Shown: positions 8,065 to 16,869, numbered from the stretch's first letter. The stretch: DNA of 64,000 nucleotides from Paenibacillus riograndensis SBR5 (GCF_000981585.1 NZ_LN831776.1:2247001-2311000); one strand, 5' to 3'. Notes: generated by a model from the letters alone, not told the origin. Translations and numbers: made by a program.

Positions 8065-8644
8065 GGGAGATGTCTCCTTCCGGCTGCTCGATCCAGCCTT
8101 GCTTGATGAATTGCCTGCGCATATTGGCAACACCGTATTTAATCCATGATTTCACCGTGCCCAGCGGAACACTCCAGGAATCTGCAAGCTCCTGATGCGT
8201 GTGGGCGGCATAATAGGAGCCGAGAATTGCTTTCTTCTGGTTGGCCGGAAGGGATTGCAGCGCATCACCCAGCGCTTCGCATTGCAGCTTGCGCACCGCG
8301 GCATCTTCCTGCGGCCCGTCTTGATTCCTGAGCTGAGTCTCGGGATTGGCAAGCGGTTCGGTGCGGGCCTTGCGCCGCAGCCTGTCGATGCAGCGGCTGC
8401 GCGTCATCACCGCCAGCCAAGCTTTGACCGTGCCGCGTGAAGCGTCGTAGGCTCTGCCTTTCCGCAGCACCTCCAGAAAAATGTCATGGCAGATATCCTC
8501 CGCCTCCATCCAATCCTGTGTCTGCCGGTAGGCGATCTGCATGACGAAAGGCGCATAGCAGCCATAAAATTCGTCAAACGCGGCTGTGGAGCCTTCGCAC
8601 ATTTTCGCCAGCGCCGCGGCCATCGCCTCGTTGTGGGGGTCCAT
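8036..8644 (-). CDS. RNA polymerase ECF-type sigma factor
   Basis: A 202-aa sigma-70 family protein with only regions 2 and 4. Region 2 includes FVMQIAYRQTQDWMEAEDICHD and the recognition block AWLAVMTRSRCIDRLRR. Region 4 includes LPANQKKAILGSYY and the HTH around TVKSWIKYG. GGGAGG upstream of the ATG at 8644 selects this start over the in-frame ATG 29 codons earlier. It directs RNA polymerase to an alternative promoter set and is normally silenced by the overlapping anti-sigma factor. Its upstream leader on this strand is an unusual tract almost free of cytosine (8720-8945). Confidence 0.92.
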   Translation of the reverse strand: MDPHNEAMAAALAKMCEGSTAAFDEFYGCYAPFVMQIAYRQTQDWMEAEDICHDIFLEVLRKGRAYDASRGTVKAWLAVMTRSRCIDRLRRKARTEPLANPETQLRNQDGPQEDAAVRKLQCEALGDALQSLPANQKKAILGSYYAAHTHQELADSWSVPLGTVKSWIKYGVANMRRQFIKQGWIEQPEGDISHEPLQKRKS

Positions 8645-8719
8645 CGCTGTTTCTCCTCCCTTTGCAACATCCTCGGTGCATATGCCGTTCAATTTCTCTC
8701 TAAACCTTTTACCTGACTG

Positions 8720-8945
8720 AACTTTAACCAACCTAATTCAAACTCAATTCCAGCTCCATTTCAACCTAATTCTAGCTCCGATCAAGCATAATCAAACTCC
8801 ACTGAAACTCTACTCAAAAGTCAATATTAATTTACATATATTTCCACCACTCTTCAAACCAGCTCTATCAATCTCCAAACAAACTCTATCAAACTCTATT
8901 TAGATCCAATTCAACTCCAACCCATCTCCAAAAAACACCTAATAT
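8720..8945. other. G-poor, strand-biased degenerate tract upstream of the sigma gene
   Basis: About 225 bp in which the plus strand is almost only A, C and T, with repeated motifs such as CAAACTC, AACTCTAT and AATTCAA. On the minus strand it would be a G/T/A leader of the sigma gene. No gene is supported in either direction. Confidence 0.7.
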
Positions 8946-9028
8946 TCCAGATATGTTCCATCGATACCGGTGCCGAACCAGCATCATATAGCAGCTCTGT
9001 GGAGGATTGTCCCTGCGAACTGAAGGCT

Positions 9029-9213
9029 AAGTGGAATTAGTACAACTATTTTGCTTGGAATCCGTTCCTCAGAGAAGTTAGTGGGATTTTGTACACTTAT
9101 TCTGAATGATTTCCCTACTTAAGCAGCGATTGACTCTGTTTAGTTGTACTTTTTCCCACTAAAAGTCACCAGGAGGTCTGACGCCTCCATTTAGTTGTAC
9201 TTTTTACAACTTA
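9029..9213. repeat. Interspersed repeat: two direct and two inverted AGTGG...ACTA motifs
   Basis: Forward motifs AAGTGGAATTAGTACAACTA (9029-9048) and a variant at 9079-9100 are followed by inverted ones with TAGTTGTACTTTTTCCCACT (9140-9161) and a variant at 9191-9213. The transcript can fold into long hairpins. A related block with the same order lies at 60510-60696. Confidence 0.75.
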
Positions 9214-9554
9214 AAGTTACCCGGAGATCAGAAGCCCTCATCTACCCGAAATTACTCTACTAGAATTGCCCTGCTCGACACCATTCAACCGAGCCGTTAG
9301 CAGCCAAAGCTCTGGGGGAGTAGCTCTTGGGTAGTCGAACTTTACTCTTCCGCTTGGCGATAGTTCCGCTGCGGCCTTGGATGAGCGCTTCCAAAAAAGA
9401 TGAGCAGGCGCAGCATGTTTTCTGGCCCTTTTCTCCTTTTTACCACTAAAATTATTCTTTTGAAAGTCCTCAAAAAATTTATTTTCCGGAGTAAATCCAA
9501 ACGCGGTTGCCGTTCGTATCTTTATCGGATGAACTACCGAAGGAGGAGTTATTG

Positions 9555-10724
9555 ATGTTAAAACGATGCGGTAAACCGCTGGCGGCACTGCTGATCCTGC
9601 TGCTGTCCGGCCTGGTCTGGAGTTCAAATGCAGGGCTGCCCAAAGCGGCGGCTGCGGGAACGGTGGAGCTGTATACACCCTATGTTGAGCTGTCTGCCGC
9701 TCCGGGTGAATCTGTGTCCTATCCGGTGGATGTAATCAACCACGGCACGGCTACCCAGAAGGTGGGGCTGTCCTTTGACGCAGGGGGGAACTTTTGGAAG
9801 TATGAGCTGACGGCAGGCGGGCGGCAGGTTCAGCAGCTCGCTGTCAAGGGCGGGGATACACAGAGCGTGAACCTGCAGCTTGAGGTGCCGCTGAAGATCA
9901 ACAAGGGAAGCTATACCTTTGCTGTAAATGCTCCGGGGCAGGATTCTTTGACGCTTAAGGTCAATGTATCGGAGCAGGGAACCTTCAAAACCGAGCTGGC
10001 CGTCGATCAGTCCAATATGGAAGGCCATTCCGATACCACCTTCACATACAGTGCGGTGCTGCGGAATCATACCGCACAGAAGCAGTCCTACGCGCTTGCC
10101 GCCCAGGCTGCGGACGGATGGGATGTGCGGATTAAGGCGGACGGCAACAGCGTGACTTCTGTTGCACTGGAGGCCGGAGCAGAGAAGAACATCAGTATCG
10201 AAGCCAAGCCGCCGGAACAGGTGAAGGCGGGCACCTACAAAATCCCGGTAACGGCGACAAGCGGATCGACGAGTACCCAGGCTGAGCTGGAAGCGGTAGT
10301 CACCGGGACCTATGGGATTCAGCTCAGCACCTCCGACAATCTGCTGAGCACAGATGTAAAAGCCGGCGGGGAACGGCGGATTAATCTGGTCATTACGAAC
10401 ACGGGCAGCGCTCCGCTTGAGGATGTATCCCTGACTTCACAGGGCACACCTACAGGCTGGGAGGTTTCCTTCGATCCTTCCACCGTCCGCACGATTGCGC
10501 CGGGAGAGACGGCCACCACCCAGGCCATTATTAAATCCAGCGGCAATTCGCTGCCGGGGGATTATGTGGTTACGCTCAGCGCCGCTTCCGCAGCCAAATC
10601 AGCCACGGCCGATATGCGGGTTACCGTAAAGACCTCCGTATTCTGGGGCTGGATTGGCGTGTTGATCATTGCCGCTGTCATTGGCGGAATCTATTACCTG
10701 TTCCGCAAATTCGGAAGACGGTGA
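9555..10724 (+). CDS. Secreted NEW3-domain protein with C-terminal membrane anchor
   Basis: A 389-aa exported protein with an N-terminal signal segment (positive residues then LAALLILLLSGLVW), several beta-sandwich repeats of the NEW3/CARDB kind and one C-terminal transmembrane helix (about 362-384) followed by Arg/Lys. The repeats show the recurrent pattern P-G-E with V-x-V-x-N, as in ENISIEAKPPEQVKAGTY-like segments. It should stand on the outer membrane face. AAGGAGGAG before the ATG at 9555 sets the start. Its stop is five bases before the ABC ATPase start, so it is part of an ABC export system; this trio occurs in other Firmicutes. Cargo is unknown. Confidence 0.8.
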   Translation: MLKRCGKPLAALLILLLSGLVWSSNAGLPKAAAAGTVELYTPYVELSAAPGESVSYPVDVINHGTATQKVGLSFDAGGNFWKYELTAGGRQVQQLAVKGGDTQSVNLQLEVPLKINKGSYTFAVNAPGQDSLTLKVNVSEQGTFKTELAVDQSNMEGHSDTTFTYSAVLRNHTAQKQSYALAAQAADGWDVRIKADGNSVTSVALEAGAEKNISIEAKPPEQVKAGTYKIPVTATSGSTSTQAELEAVVTGTYGIQLSTSDNLLSTDVKAGGERRINLVITNTGSAPLEDVSLTSQGTPTGWEVSFDPSTVRTIAPGETATTQAIIKSSGNSLPGDYVVTLSAASAAKSATADMRVTVKTSVFWGWIGVLIIAAVIGGIYYLFRKFGRR

Positions 10725-10728
10725 TGTT

Positions 10729-11775
10729 ATGGATACAAATATCGAGCAGCGCTTAACATCGGGAGCGGTAAGTAGAGACAATTATTCTGTTAACAACGAA
10801 GAAAATTCATTTGTTATTGAATTAAACGGTCTGACCAAACAGTATGGCACCTTTACTGCTGTGGACGGCCTTAGCCTTGCGATCCGCAAAGGGGAGGTTT
10901 TCGGGCTGCTGGGCCCAAACGGTGCCGGCAAAACAACAACGATACTAATGATGCTCGGCCTGACGGAGCGCACCTCCGGCAGTGCGCTGATCTGCGGGTA
11001 TGATCCAGCGCGGTATGCGCTGCAGGTTAAGCGCCGGGTGGGTTACATGCCTGATGATATCGGGTTCTACGAAGACCGTACCGGGCTGGATAATTTGATC
11101 TATACGGCCCGGCTTAACGGGATTGAAGCGGAGGAAGCAGAGCGGAGCGCGAAGCGGCTGCTGGAAAAGGTCGGGCTGTCCGGCAGCGCACGGGCCAAAG
11201 TAGGCACCTATTCCCGCGGGATGCGGCAGCGGCTCGGCCTGGCCGATGTGCTGATCAAGAATCCCGAGGTCATTATTCTGGATGAGCCGACGCTCGGCAT
11301 CGACCCGGAAGGGGTGAGGGAGCTGCTGGTGCTGATTTCGGATCTGAGCCGGAATGAAGGCATCACCGTGCTGCTATCCTCCCATCAGTTGCAGCAGGTG
11401 CAGCAAATCTGTGACCGGGTGGGACTGTTTGTTAAAGGCCGGCTCATCGCCTGCGGGGATATCGCCACGTTGTCCAGGGAGCTTAATCAGGAGCTGCGCT
11501 TCGAGGTGGAGCTGGTTGTTCAGCCCTGGAGTGCGGAGCTGGCCGGAAGACTGCAGGCGATCGAAGGCGTGCAGAGGATGGAAACAGAGGATTGGAAGGG
11601 GGAGAATGCACCGCCGGGCAGCGTGCTGGCCACCTTGACCTGCGACCGGAACTTGACCTCTGCCATCGCCGCTCAGGTCATACAGAGCGGTGCGGAGCTG
11701 TATTTCATCACCCGCAAGGAATTTGGGCTGGATGAGATCTATCATCGTTACTTTGAAAGGAAGGAGGAAGGATGA
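10729..11775 (+). CDS. ABC transporter ATP-binding protein
   Basis: Cytosolic ATPase (348 aa) that powers the permease encoded next. Walker A is GPNGAGKTT (62-70), the signature is YSRGMRQRL (161-169) and Walker B is VIILDEPT (181-188), typical of ABC-2 type exporters of the CcmA/NatA group. About 30 residues precede the domain, and a C-terminal extension of about 100 residues follows it, as is common in this group. The start at 10729 lies five bases after the NEW3 stop; a longer frame would overlap that gene. Translation is coupled forward too, since its stop overlaps the permease start. Confidence 0.92.
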   Translation: MDTNIEQRLTSGAVSRDNYSVNNEENSFVIELNGLTKQYGTFTAVDGLSLAIRKGEVFGLLGPNGAGKTTTILMMLGLTERTSGSALICGYDPARYALQVKRRVGYMPDDIGFYEDRTGLDNLIYTARLNGIEAEEAERSAKRLLEKVGLSGSARAKVGTYSRGMRQRLGLADVLIKNPEVIILDEPTLGIDPEGVRELLVLISDLSRNEGITVLLSSHQLQQVQQICDRVGLFVKGRLIACGDIATLSRELNQELRFEVELVVQPWSAELAGRLQAIEGVQRMETEDWKGENAPPGSVLATLTCDRNLTSAIAAQVIQSGAELYFITRKEFGLDEIYHRYFERKEEG

Positions 11776-12860
11776 TGACCGTAAAAGCGCAAAACGCTGC
11801 GGCGCCGCTGCGTGTGGGCTGGTCCAGGCTGCGTTCCCTGCTGCGGGGAGGCGGCAAAACCCCCGAGGGGGTGGACAGCAGGCAGGATGGGCGGGAAGGA
11901 GGCAGCGGGTCAGCCTTCTGGGTCATGGTGCAAAAAGAAATGGGGGATCATGTCCGCAGCTGGCGGTTCACCATCCTGATCGGCATTATCGTACTGGCCT
12001 GCATCGGCTCGATTTATTCTTCCATCAGCTCCATCAAGAGCGGAGGGAAGGCGGATCAGGGGCCGGCAACCTTTTTATTTCTGAAAATGTTCACGCTGTC
12101 CAGCAGCACCCTGTCCATACCGACCTTCACCACCTTTTTATCCTGGCTGGGTCCGCTGATCGGCATCTCGCTGGGCTTCGACGCAGTGAATTCGGAGCGG
12201 AACAAAGGGACCCTGGGGCGTTTGCTCTCGCAGCCTGTTTACCGGGATGATTTTTTAAAAGCAAAATTCACCGCTTCACTGCTGCTGATAGCCGTCGTGG
12301 TGTTTTCTCTGGGGCTGCTGGTTACAGGGCTTGGCCTGCTTACTATTGGCTATCCGCCGACTCCGGAGGAGTTCTGGCGCATCCTGTTTTTTCTGATCAT
12401 CGCCACCGTCTATATCGGCTTCTGGCTGAATTTGTCCATTCTGTTCTCGATCCGGTTCCGCCAGGCGGCCACCTCCGCTTTGTCGGGTATCGCTGCCTGG
12501 CTGTTTCTGACGCTGTTCTACAGCATGATCATCAGCCTGATCGACAGTGCCACCGCCGTCTCCCAGACGGCCACGGTGGGCGAGCAGCTCCGCCATGTCC
12601 ATTTCATTCTTGCCCTGAACCGGCTTTCGCCGACCGAGCTGTTCTCCGAGACCATCACCACGCTGCTCTCACCGGGAATTCGTTCCTTGGGTCCGCTGAC
12701 GATGGACCAGCTGGTGGGCGCGATCTCAAGCCCGTTATCCCTGGGGCAGAGCCTGCTGCTGGTCTGGCCGCAGCTGACCGGACTGCTTGCCGCAACTGCA
12801 CTCTGTTTCGGCTTGTCCTATTACTTGTTCATGCGCCAGGAGGTGCGTTCGCGAAACTGA
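11772..12860 (+). CDS. ABC-2 type transporter permease
   Basis: A 362-aa membrane protein with a cytosolic N-terminal part of about 55 residues and about six hydrophobic helices. The first helix is near FTILIGIIVLACIGSIY, and a second group lies near LLIAVVVFSLGLLVTGLGLL. The conserved GFDAVNSERNKGTLGRLLSQPVYR block is the hallmark of ABC-2 permeases of the NosY/gliding family. It overlaps the ATPase gene by four bases (ATGA) and completes the transporter with the NEW3 protein. Substrate cannot be told from sequence. Confidence 0.9.
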   Translation: MMTVKAQNAAAPLRVGWSRLRSLLRGGGKTPEGVDSRQDGREGGSGSAFWVMVQKEMGDHVRSWRFTILIGIIVLACIGSIYSSISSIKSGGKADQGPATFLFLKMFTLSSSTLSIPTFTTFLSWLGPLIGISLGFDAVNSERNKGTLGRLLSQPVYRDDFLKAKFTASLLLIAVVVFSLGLLVTGLGLLTIGYPPTPEEFWRILFFLIIATVYIGFWLNLSILFSIRFRQAATSALSGIAAWLFLTLFYSMIISLIDSATAVSQTATVGEQLRHVHFILALNRLSPTELFSETITTLLSPGIRSLGPLTMDQLVGAISSPLSLGQSLLLVWPQLTGLLAATALCFGLSYYLFMRQEVRSRN

Positions 12861-12886
12861 TTGATCCGTACCCATATCCATAAAAA

Positions 12887-12923
12887 ACGGGCTGACCGGG
12901 AAAGCTATTCCTGGTCAGCCCGT
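12887..12923 (-). terminator. Bidirectional terminator between convergent genes
   Basis: ACGGGCTGACC pairs perfectly with GGTCAGCCCGT. On the minus strand it is followed by a run of six T, and it lies between the end of the plus-strand permease and the end of the minus-strand aminopeptidase. Between it and 13041 lies a near-duplicate of about 32 bp built on CTCTATTARGCTGCAGATT. Confidence 0.75.
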
Positions 12924-13040
12924 TGTGCAATTAATGCACACTGTCCCTTTCAGGCGAGTGGGAGAGCCGGTTCAGCTCTCTATTAAGCTGCAGATTTTCC
13001 GGTTCAGCCGGTTCTCTATTAGGCTGCAGATTCTCCACTC

Positions 13041-14114
13041 TTAGCTGTTCTCAAGTATGGTGTGCAGCGTTGTGCGGTCCAGCCCTTCCACCAGCTTGAT
13101 CAGCAGCTCTTTGGCAGCCGCGTAATCATCGCTGTGAATGATGGAGGAAGCGGTATGGATATAGCGTGAACAGATGCCGATGACAGCTGACGGCACGCCG
13201 ATCCCGCTGACATGCACCTGACCGGCATCTGTGCCTCCCTGCGAGACAAAATACTGGTATTTGATCTTATGGGTATCCGCCATATCCTGTACATACTCGA
13301 TTAATCCCCGGTGTGTAATCATCGTCGGATCGTAGATGCGCAGCAGCGCACCCTGGCCCAGCTGGCCAAAAGCCTGGCGGTCGCCGGTCATATCAGCGGC
13401 GGCGCTGGCATCGAGGGCGAAGTAAATATCCGGCTGCAGCAGATTGGCTGCGGTACGCGCACCGCGCAGTCCTGCTTCTTCCTGTACGGTTGCCCCGGCG
13501 AAGACAGTATTCGGTAATTTCTTGCCGTGCAGCGCCTGAACCAGCTCAATCGCCAGACCTACGCCATAGCGGTTGTCCCACGCCTTGGCCATAATTTTCT
13601 TGGGGTTCGCCAGCGGAGTGAACGGGCAGACCGGGAGAATCTGCTGCCCTGGAGCTACGCCGAAGCTCTGCGCTTCTTCGCGGCTGTCTGCACCAATATC
13701 GATGTACATTTTACGGATGTCGCCCGGCTGCTTCCGTTCTTCGTCGCTCTGCAGGTGGATCGGGGTGCTGCCGACAACGCCGGTAAGTGTGCCTTTGGGG
13801 GTGATAATCTGCAGCCGCTGGGAGGCGACCGCCGAGGCCAGCCAGCCGCCCAGGGGCTGGAAACGGATCATCCCCTTATCGGTAATGCCTGTAACCATAA
13901 AGCCCACTTCGTCGAAATGCCCGGCGACCATGATTTTGGGCCCGTTCTCTTCCCCGCGCAGCACGCCGAACAGGCTGCCAAGCCGGTCCTGTACGAACTC
14001 GTCGGTATAGGGTGCCAGTGCATCCTTGACGTAGGCGCGCAATTCGCGTTCGAAGCCCGGGGCTGCGGGGAATTCAGTCAGTGTTTTGAACAGATCAAGT
14101 GTTTCTGGATTCAT
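13041..14114 (-). CDS. M42 family aminopeptidase
   Basis: Cytosolic di-metal aminopeptidase of the M42 family (glutamyl aminopeptidase/FrvX/TET group), 357 aa. Metal and catalytic residues are visible: His66 in AGHFDEVG, Asp180 in WDNRYG, the pair Glu212-Glu213 in VQEEAG, Asp235 in ALDAS and His320 in RYIHTASS. The family forms large dodecamers that trim peptides. AAAGGAG upstream of the ATG at 14114 supports this start rather than the longer frame to 14201. It is a single gene, with the terminator at 12887 on its 3' side. Members of this family were once labelled endoglucanase; that is not supported here. Confidence 0.93.
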   Translation of the reverse strand: MNPETLDLFKTLTEFPAAPGFERELRAYVKDALAPYTDEFVQDRLGSLFGVLRGEENGPKIMVAGHFDEVGFMVTGITDKGMIRFQPLGGWLASAVASQRLQIITPKGTLTGVVGSTPIHLQSDEERKQPGDIRKMYIDIGADSREEAQSFGVAPGQQILPVCPFTPLANPKKIMAKAWDNRYGVGLAIELVQALHGKKLPNTVFAGATVQEEAGLRGARTAANLLQPDIYFALDASAAADMTGDRQAFGQLGQGALLRIYDPTMITHRGLIEYVQDMADTHKIKYQYFVSQGGTDAGQVHVSGIGVPSAVIGICSRYIHTASSIIHSDDYAAAKELLIKLVEGLDRTTLHTILENS

Positions 14115-14265
14115 TGTGCATATCGCTCCTTTACTGTCATCTAGTATGAACATTGCAGCTTGAATTGTCCATGACTGGAGGGCAAAATGAACACCCGGCA
14201 CTACTGCTGCGAATACTATGCAATAATGGCTCTGCAGGCAGGGGCCGGGAAAGGAAGCGAAGCGG

Positions 14266-14436
14266 ATGAGGGTGGCAGGAAGTGTTCCCCGGGCATGGGC
14301 CCAAAGTGTATCCGGCAGGCAGGACGCCCGCAGAATACGCCGGAGATACAGCCCGCGTTATATTGCTGAGCGCCAAGCTGTGCTTATCTTGATTCTATTC
14401 ATCGTGCTGGTTATTGTGCTGCTGTATTTTACCTGA
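14266..14436 (+). CDS. Possible small membrane protein upstream of spoVA
   Basis: A 56-codon frame. The N-terminal 35 residues are Arg-rich ([11 protein letters not shown]) and the C-terminal 20 are wholly hydrophobic ([19 protein letters not shown]). AAAGGAAG precedes the ATG by about 9 bases. The charged head plus single helix resembles small Bacillales spore-associated membrane peptides, and the hairpin at 14492 could be its terminator. I do not recognise a family with certainty. A competing frame at 14187 on the same strand is less convincing because it is Cys/Gly-rich without structure. Confidence 0.45.
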   Translation: MRVAGSVPRAWAQSVSGRQDARRIRRRYSPRYIAERQAVLILILFIVLVIVLLYFT

Positions 14437-14491
14437 AACTGGCGGGACATAACGGAACGGCAAATGGCGAACAATAAGGAAAAACTTCTAA

Positions 14492-14536
14492 CGAAGGGAG
14501 ATGCCTGAGTCTTAACGGGTGCAGGCCTCTCTTTCG
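14492..14536 (+). promoter_or_regulatory. Long hairpin just upstream of spoVAC
   Basis: CGAAGGGAGATGCCTG (14492-14507) pairs with CAGGCCTCTCTTTCG (14522-14536) with a small bulge. CATCC and five T follow, and the spoVAC ribosome site starts only a few bases later. It is either the terminator of the small ORF before it or an attenuator in the spoVA leader. Confidence 0.65.
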
Positions 14537-14561
14537 CATCCTTTTTACGGAGGTGTCCGAT

Positions 14562-15062
14562 TTGCCGGCAAAAACCAGAAAATCAGGGGTTAAGCTGAAG
14601 CTTGACACTCTGACCCCGAACGATTATGAAAAATTGTCCAAGCCTTACGTTCCGTCCCGTCCGGTGTTCAAAAACTGTATCCGTGCCTTCCTCTCGGGCG
14701 GTTTGATCTGCGTGATTGGACAAGGCATCCAGGAGGCGTTTATGGCGATCTTTGATATGACCTCAAAGCAAGCGGCCAGCCCTACTGTTGCCATACTGAT
14801 CCTGATCTCCGTGATTCTGACTAGCTTTGGCGTATATGACAAGCTTGCGCAATGGTGTGGTGCAGGCACAGCGGTTCCTGTCACAGGGTTCGCCAACAGC
14901 ATGTGCTCCGCAGCGCTTGAGCACCGGGCGGAGGGACTTGTGCTTGGGGTAGGCGCCAACATGTTCAAGCTGGCAGGATCTGTTATTGTGTTCGGGGTAG
15001 TCGCCGCATTTGTCGTAGGCGTAATCTATGCCATTTTGGGCTTTGGAGGTGGACACCTATGA
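14562..15062 (+). CDS. spoVAC: Stage V sporulation protein AC
   Basis: Integral inner spore membrane protein of the SpoVA channel that moves dipicolinic acid into the forespore and out during germination. The 166-aa protein has a short basic N-terminus and about four hydrophobic segments, including GGLICVIGQGIQEAF and the conserved GAGTAVPVTGFANSMCSAALE. I chose the TTG at 14562, because GGAGG at 14549-14553 is spaced eight bases from it, while the GTG at 14553 would overlap that ribosome site. Its stop overlaps the spoVAD start by four bases. No forespore sigma promoter could be recognised with confidence upstream. Confidence 0.93.
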   Translation: MPAKTRKSGVKLKLDTLTPNDYEKLSKPYVPSRPVFKNCIRAFLSGGLICVIGQGIQEAFMAIFDMTSKQAASPTVAILILISVILTSFGVYDKLAQWCGAGTAVPVTGFANSMCSAALEHRAEGLVLGVGANMFKLAGSVIVFGVVAAFVVGVIYAILGFGGGHL

Positions 15063-16093
15063 AGCAGCTTGGGAGCCAGACGTGGCAGTATACTACCCGT
15101 CCGGTTATTCTCGGCTCCTCTGCAGTTGTTGGCCCGGAGGAAGGGGAGGGGCCTCTGACTTCAGATTTTGATTTTATTTATGATTCGCTGAAAATGGGCG
15201 AGAAAACATGGGAGAAGGCCGAGCGCACCCTTTTCGAAAAAGCCTCCAAGCTGGCACTCATCAATGCTTCGCTGGAGCAGGAACAACTGGAATTTTTCGT
15301 CGGGGGCGATCTGATGAATCAGATTATCAGCAGTTCCTTTGCGGCGAGACAGCTGGGTGTGCCTTACCTGGGAGTATTCGGAGCCTGTTCCACTTCTATG
15401 GAGAGCTTGGCCATTGCCTCAATGATCGTGGATTCAGGCGGCGGCAAATATGCACTGGCGGGAACGTCCAGCCATAACTGTACGGTCGAGAAGCAGTTCC
15501 GCTATCCCACGGAATACGGCTCGCAAAAGCCTCCAACCGCCCAATACACCGTTACAGGCTCAGGCTGTGCGGTTATCGGCCGGGATGACGGCACGTCAGC
15601 AGGGCCGCATGTCGTTATGGCAACGATGGGCCGCATAATGGACCTGGGCCTCAAGGACCCTTTTAATATGGGGGCTGCCATGGCTCCGGCCGCTGCGGAT
15701 ACGATTACTGCGCATTTCCGCGACACTGCCCTTTCACCCGGGCATTATGATCTGATTGTTACCGGAGACCTTGCCAGTGTAGGCCTGCCGATTGCCAAGG
15801 ATTTGCTGGCCAAGGAAGGCATTCCCATGGAACAGACCGATTTCAAAGACTGCGGCTTGATGATTTACGATCTGGACAAGCAGAAATATGTAATTGCCGG
15901 GGGCAGCGGCTGTGGCTGCTCTGCAACGGTAACCTACGGCCATATCCTCAAGCGGATGAAAAAAGGAGAGCTGAAGCGGGTACTGATTGTGGCTACCGGC
16001 GCACTGCTCTCGCCGCTGTCTTACCAGCAGGGAGAGACGATTCCGTGTGTAGCCCATGCTGTAGCCCTGGAGATGGGGGGTGATGGAGCATGA
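15059..16093 (+). CDS. spoVAD: Stage V sporulation protein AD
   Basis: Peripheral SpoVA protein of thiolase fold (344 aa) that binds dipicolinic acid at the inner spore membrane. The thiolase-like core is visible in the segment GVFGACSTSMESLAIAS, where the Cys sits at the position of the thiolase nucleophile, and in AGGSGCGCSATVTYGH. These segments are strongly conserved in SpoVAD. The ATG overlaps spoVAC by four bases, and the gene in turn overlaps spoVAE by four. The trio is co-translated. Confidence 0.96.
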   Translation: MKQLGSQTWQYTTRPVILGSSAVVGPEEGEGPLTSDFDFIYDSLKMGEKTWEKAERTLFEKASKLALINASLEQEQLEFFVGGDLMNQIISSSFAARQLGVPYLGVFGACSTSMESLAIASMIVDSGGGKYALAGTSSHNCTVEKQFRYPTEYGSQKPPTAQYTVTGSGCAVIGRDDGTSAGPHVVMATMGRIMDLGLKDPFNMGAAMAPAAADTITAHFRDTALSPGHYDLIVTGDLASVGLPIAKDLLAKEGIPMEQTDFKDCGLMIYDLDKQKYVIAGGSGCGCSATVTYGHILKRMKKGELKRVLIVATGALLSPLSYQQGETIPCVAHAVALEMGGDGA

Positions 16094-16440
16094 TCTATTT
16101 ATGGGCTTTCCTGATTGGGGGTGCCATCTGTGTCATCGGCCAGCTGTTGATGGATGTGCTGGGGCTGACACCCGCCCATACCATGAGTACGCTTGTGGTG
16201 GCCGGAGCTGCCGCTGATGCCTTTGGCATATACGATCCGCTCGTAAAATTTGCCGGTGCCGGGGCGAGTGTGCCGATTACCAGCTTCGGGAATTCCCTGG
16301 TGCACGGCGCGTTGACCGAGCTGGAACGGGATGGCTGGATTGGAGTCGTTACCGGCATATTTGATGTAACCAGTGCAGGGATATCGGCCGCCATTGTATT
16401 CTCTTTCCTGGCCGCACTCGTTGTGCGCCCGAAGGGCTAG
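16090..16440 (+). CDS. spoVAE: Stage V sporulation protein AE (AEb type)
   Basis: Small membrane subunit (116 aa) of the SpoVA channel. Like SpoVAC it has about four hydrophobic stretches and the conserved loop GAGASVPITSFGNSLVHGA, a clear parallel to the SpoVAC loop. With SpoVAC it is thought to form the dipicolinate channel. Its ATG overlaps the spoVAD stop. The minimal set C-D-E is present without spoVAA, spoVAB or spoVAF in this window, as in the shorter SpoVA operons. A clean terminator follows. Confidence 0.95.
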   Translation: MIYLWAFLIGGAICVIGQLLMDVLGLTPAHTMSTLVVAGAAADAFGIYDPLVKFAGAGASVPITSFGNSLVHGALTELERDGWIGVVTGIFDVTSAGISAAIVFSFLAALVVRPKG

Positions 16441-16456
16441 CAAATTTTTTTATCAT

Positions 16457-16482
16457 AAAGGCCGCCGATCGGCGGCTTTTTG
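16457..16482 (+). terminator. Terminator of the spoVA operon
   Basis: GCCGCC GATC GGCGGC followed by five T, beginning about 20 bases after the spoVAE stop. Confidence 0.92.
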
Positions 16483-16582
16483 TGATTTCTTAGGAAATTA
16501 TACAATGCTAACAAAGTGGATAGCTATAAAGCTTCAGATGAATAAGGAGGTGCAGGCGGAATAAGCTCCATCGGAGGAATTA

Positions 16583-16762
16583 GCGGACAGAGGAGACTTT
16601 ATTTTGCCAAAAAGTTTGCTTTCCTGACGGATAAAGGACTCAGGAGCCGTTATTTTGTTCATTCGAGGCTGAAATGAGGGGGGATCGGACAAATAGCGGC
16701 ATCTCAGTCCGCATAACCTGCTGAACCGTCTGAATCGGCAAAATAAAGGCTCTCCTGTCCGC
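16583..16762. repeat. Nested palindromic element with about 26-bp inverted ends
   Basis: The left end (16583-16608, starting GCGGACAG) and right end (16737-16762, ending CCTGTCCGC) are inverted copies with few differences. Both include TTTATTTTGCC or its complement. Inside, GGACTCAGGAGCCGTTATTTTG (16636-16657) is itself inverted at 16690-16710. The whole 180-bp unit would fold into a double hairpin. Related partial copies lie at 19298-19370 and 34316-34448. Confidence 0.8.
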
Positions 16763-16825
16763 AAGAGCTGCGGATCGATCCCGAAGAGGCCAAATGACGC
16801 TAGTTTTGCCTAGGGTACAACCATC

Positions 16826-16869
16826 CGTGCCCCCAACGTGCCTCCAACGTACCCCCAGCGTGCCCCCGT
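16826..16869. repeat. Tandem repeat, four copies of 11 bp
   Basis: Four copies of CGTGCCCCCAA or close variants. The surrounding 16763-16990 holds no supported gene. Confidence 0.75.

Noticed and set aside
14187..14369. 60-codon frame upstream of spoVA
   Set aside because: Gly/Cys-rich product without pattern; the overlapping frame at 14266 with a membrane helix is more convincing.
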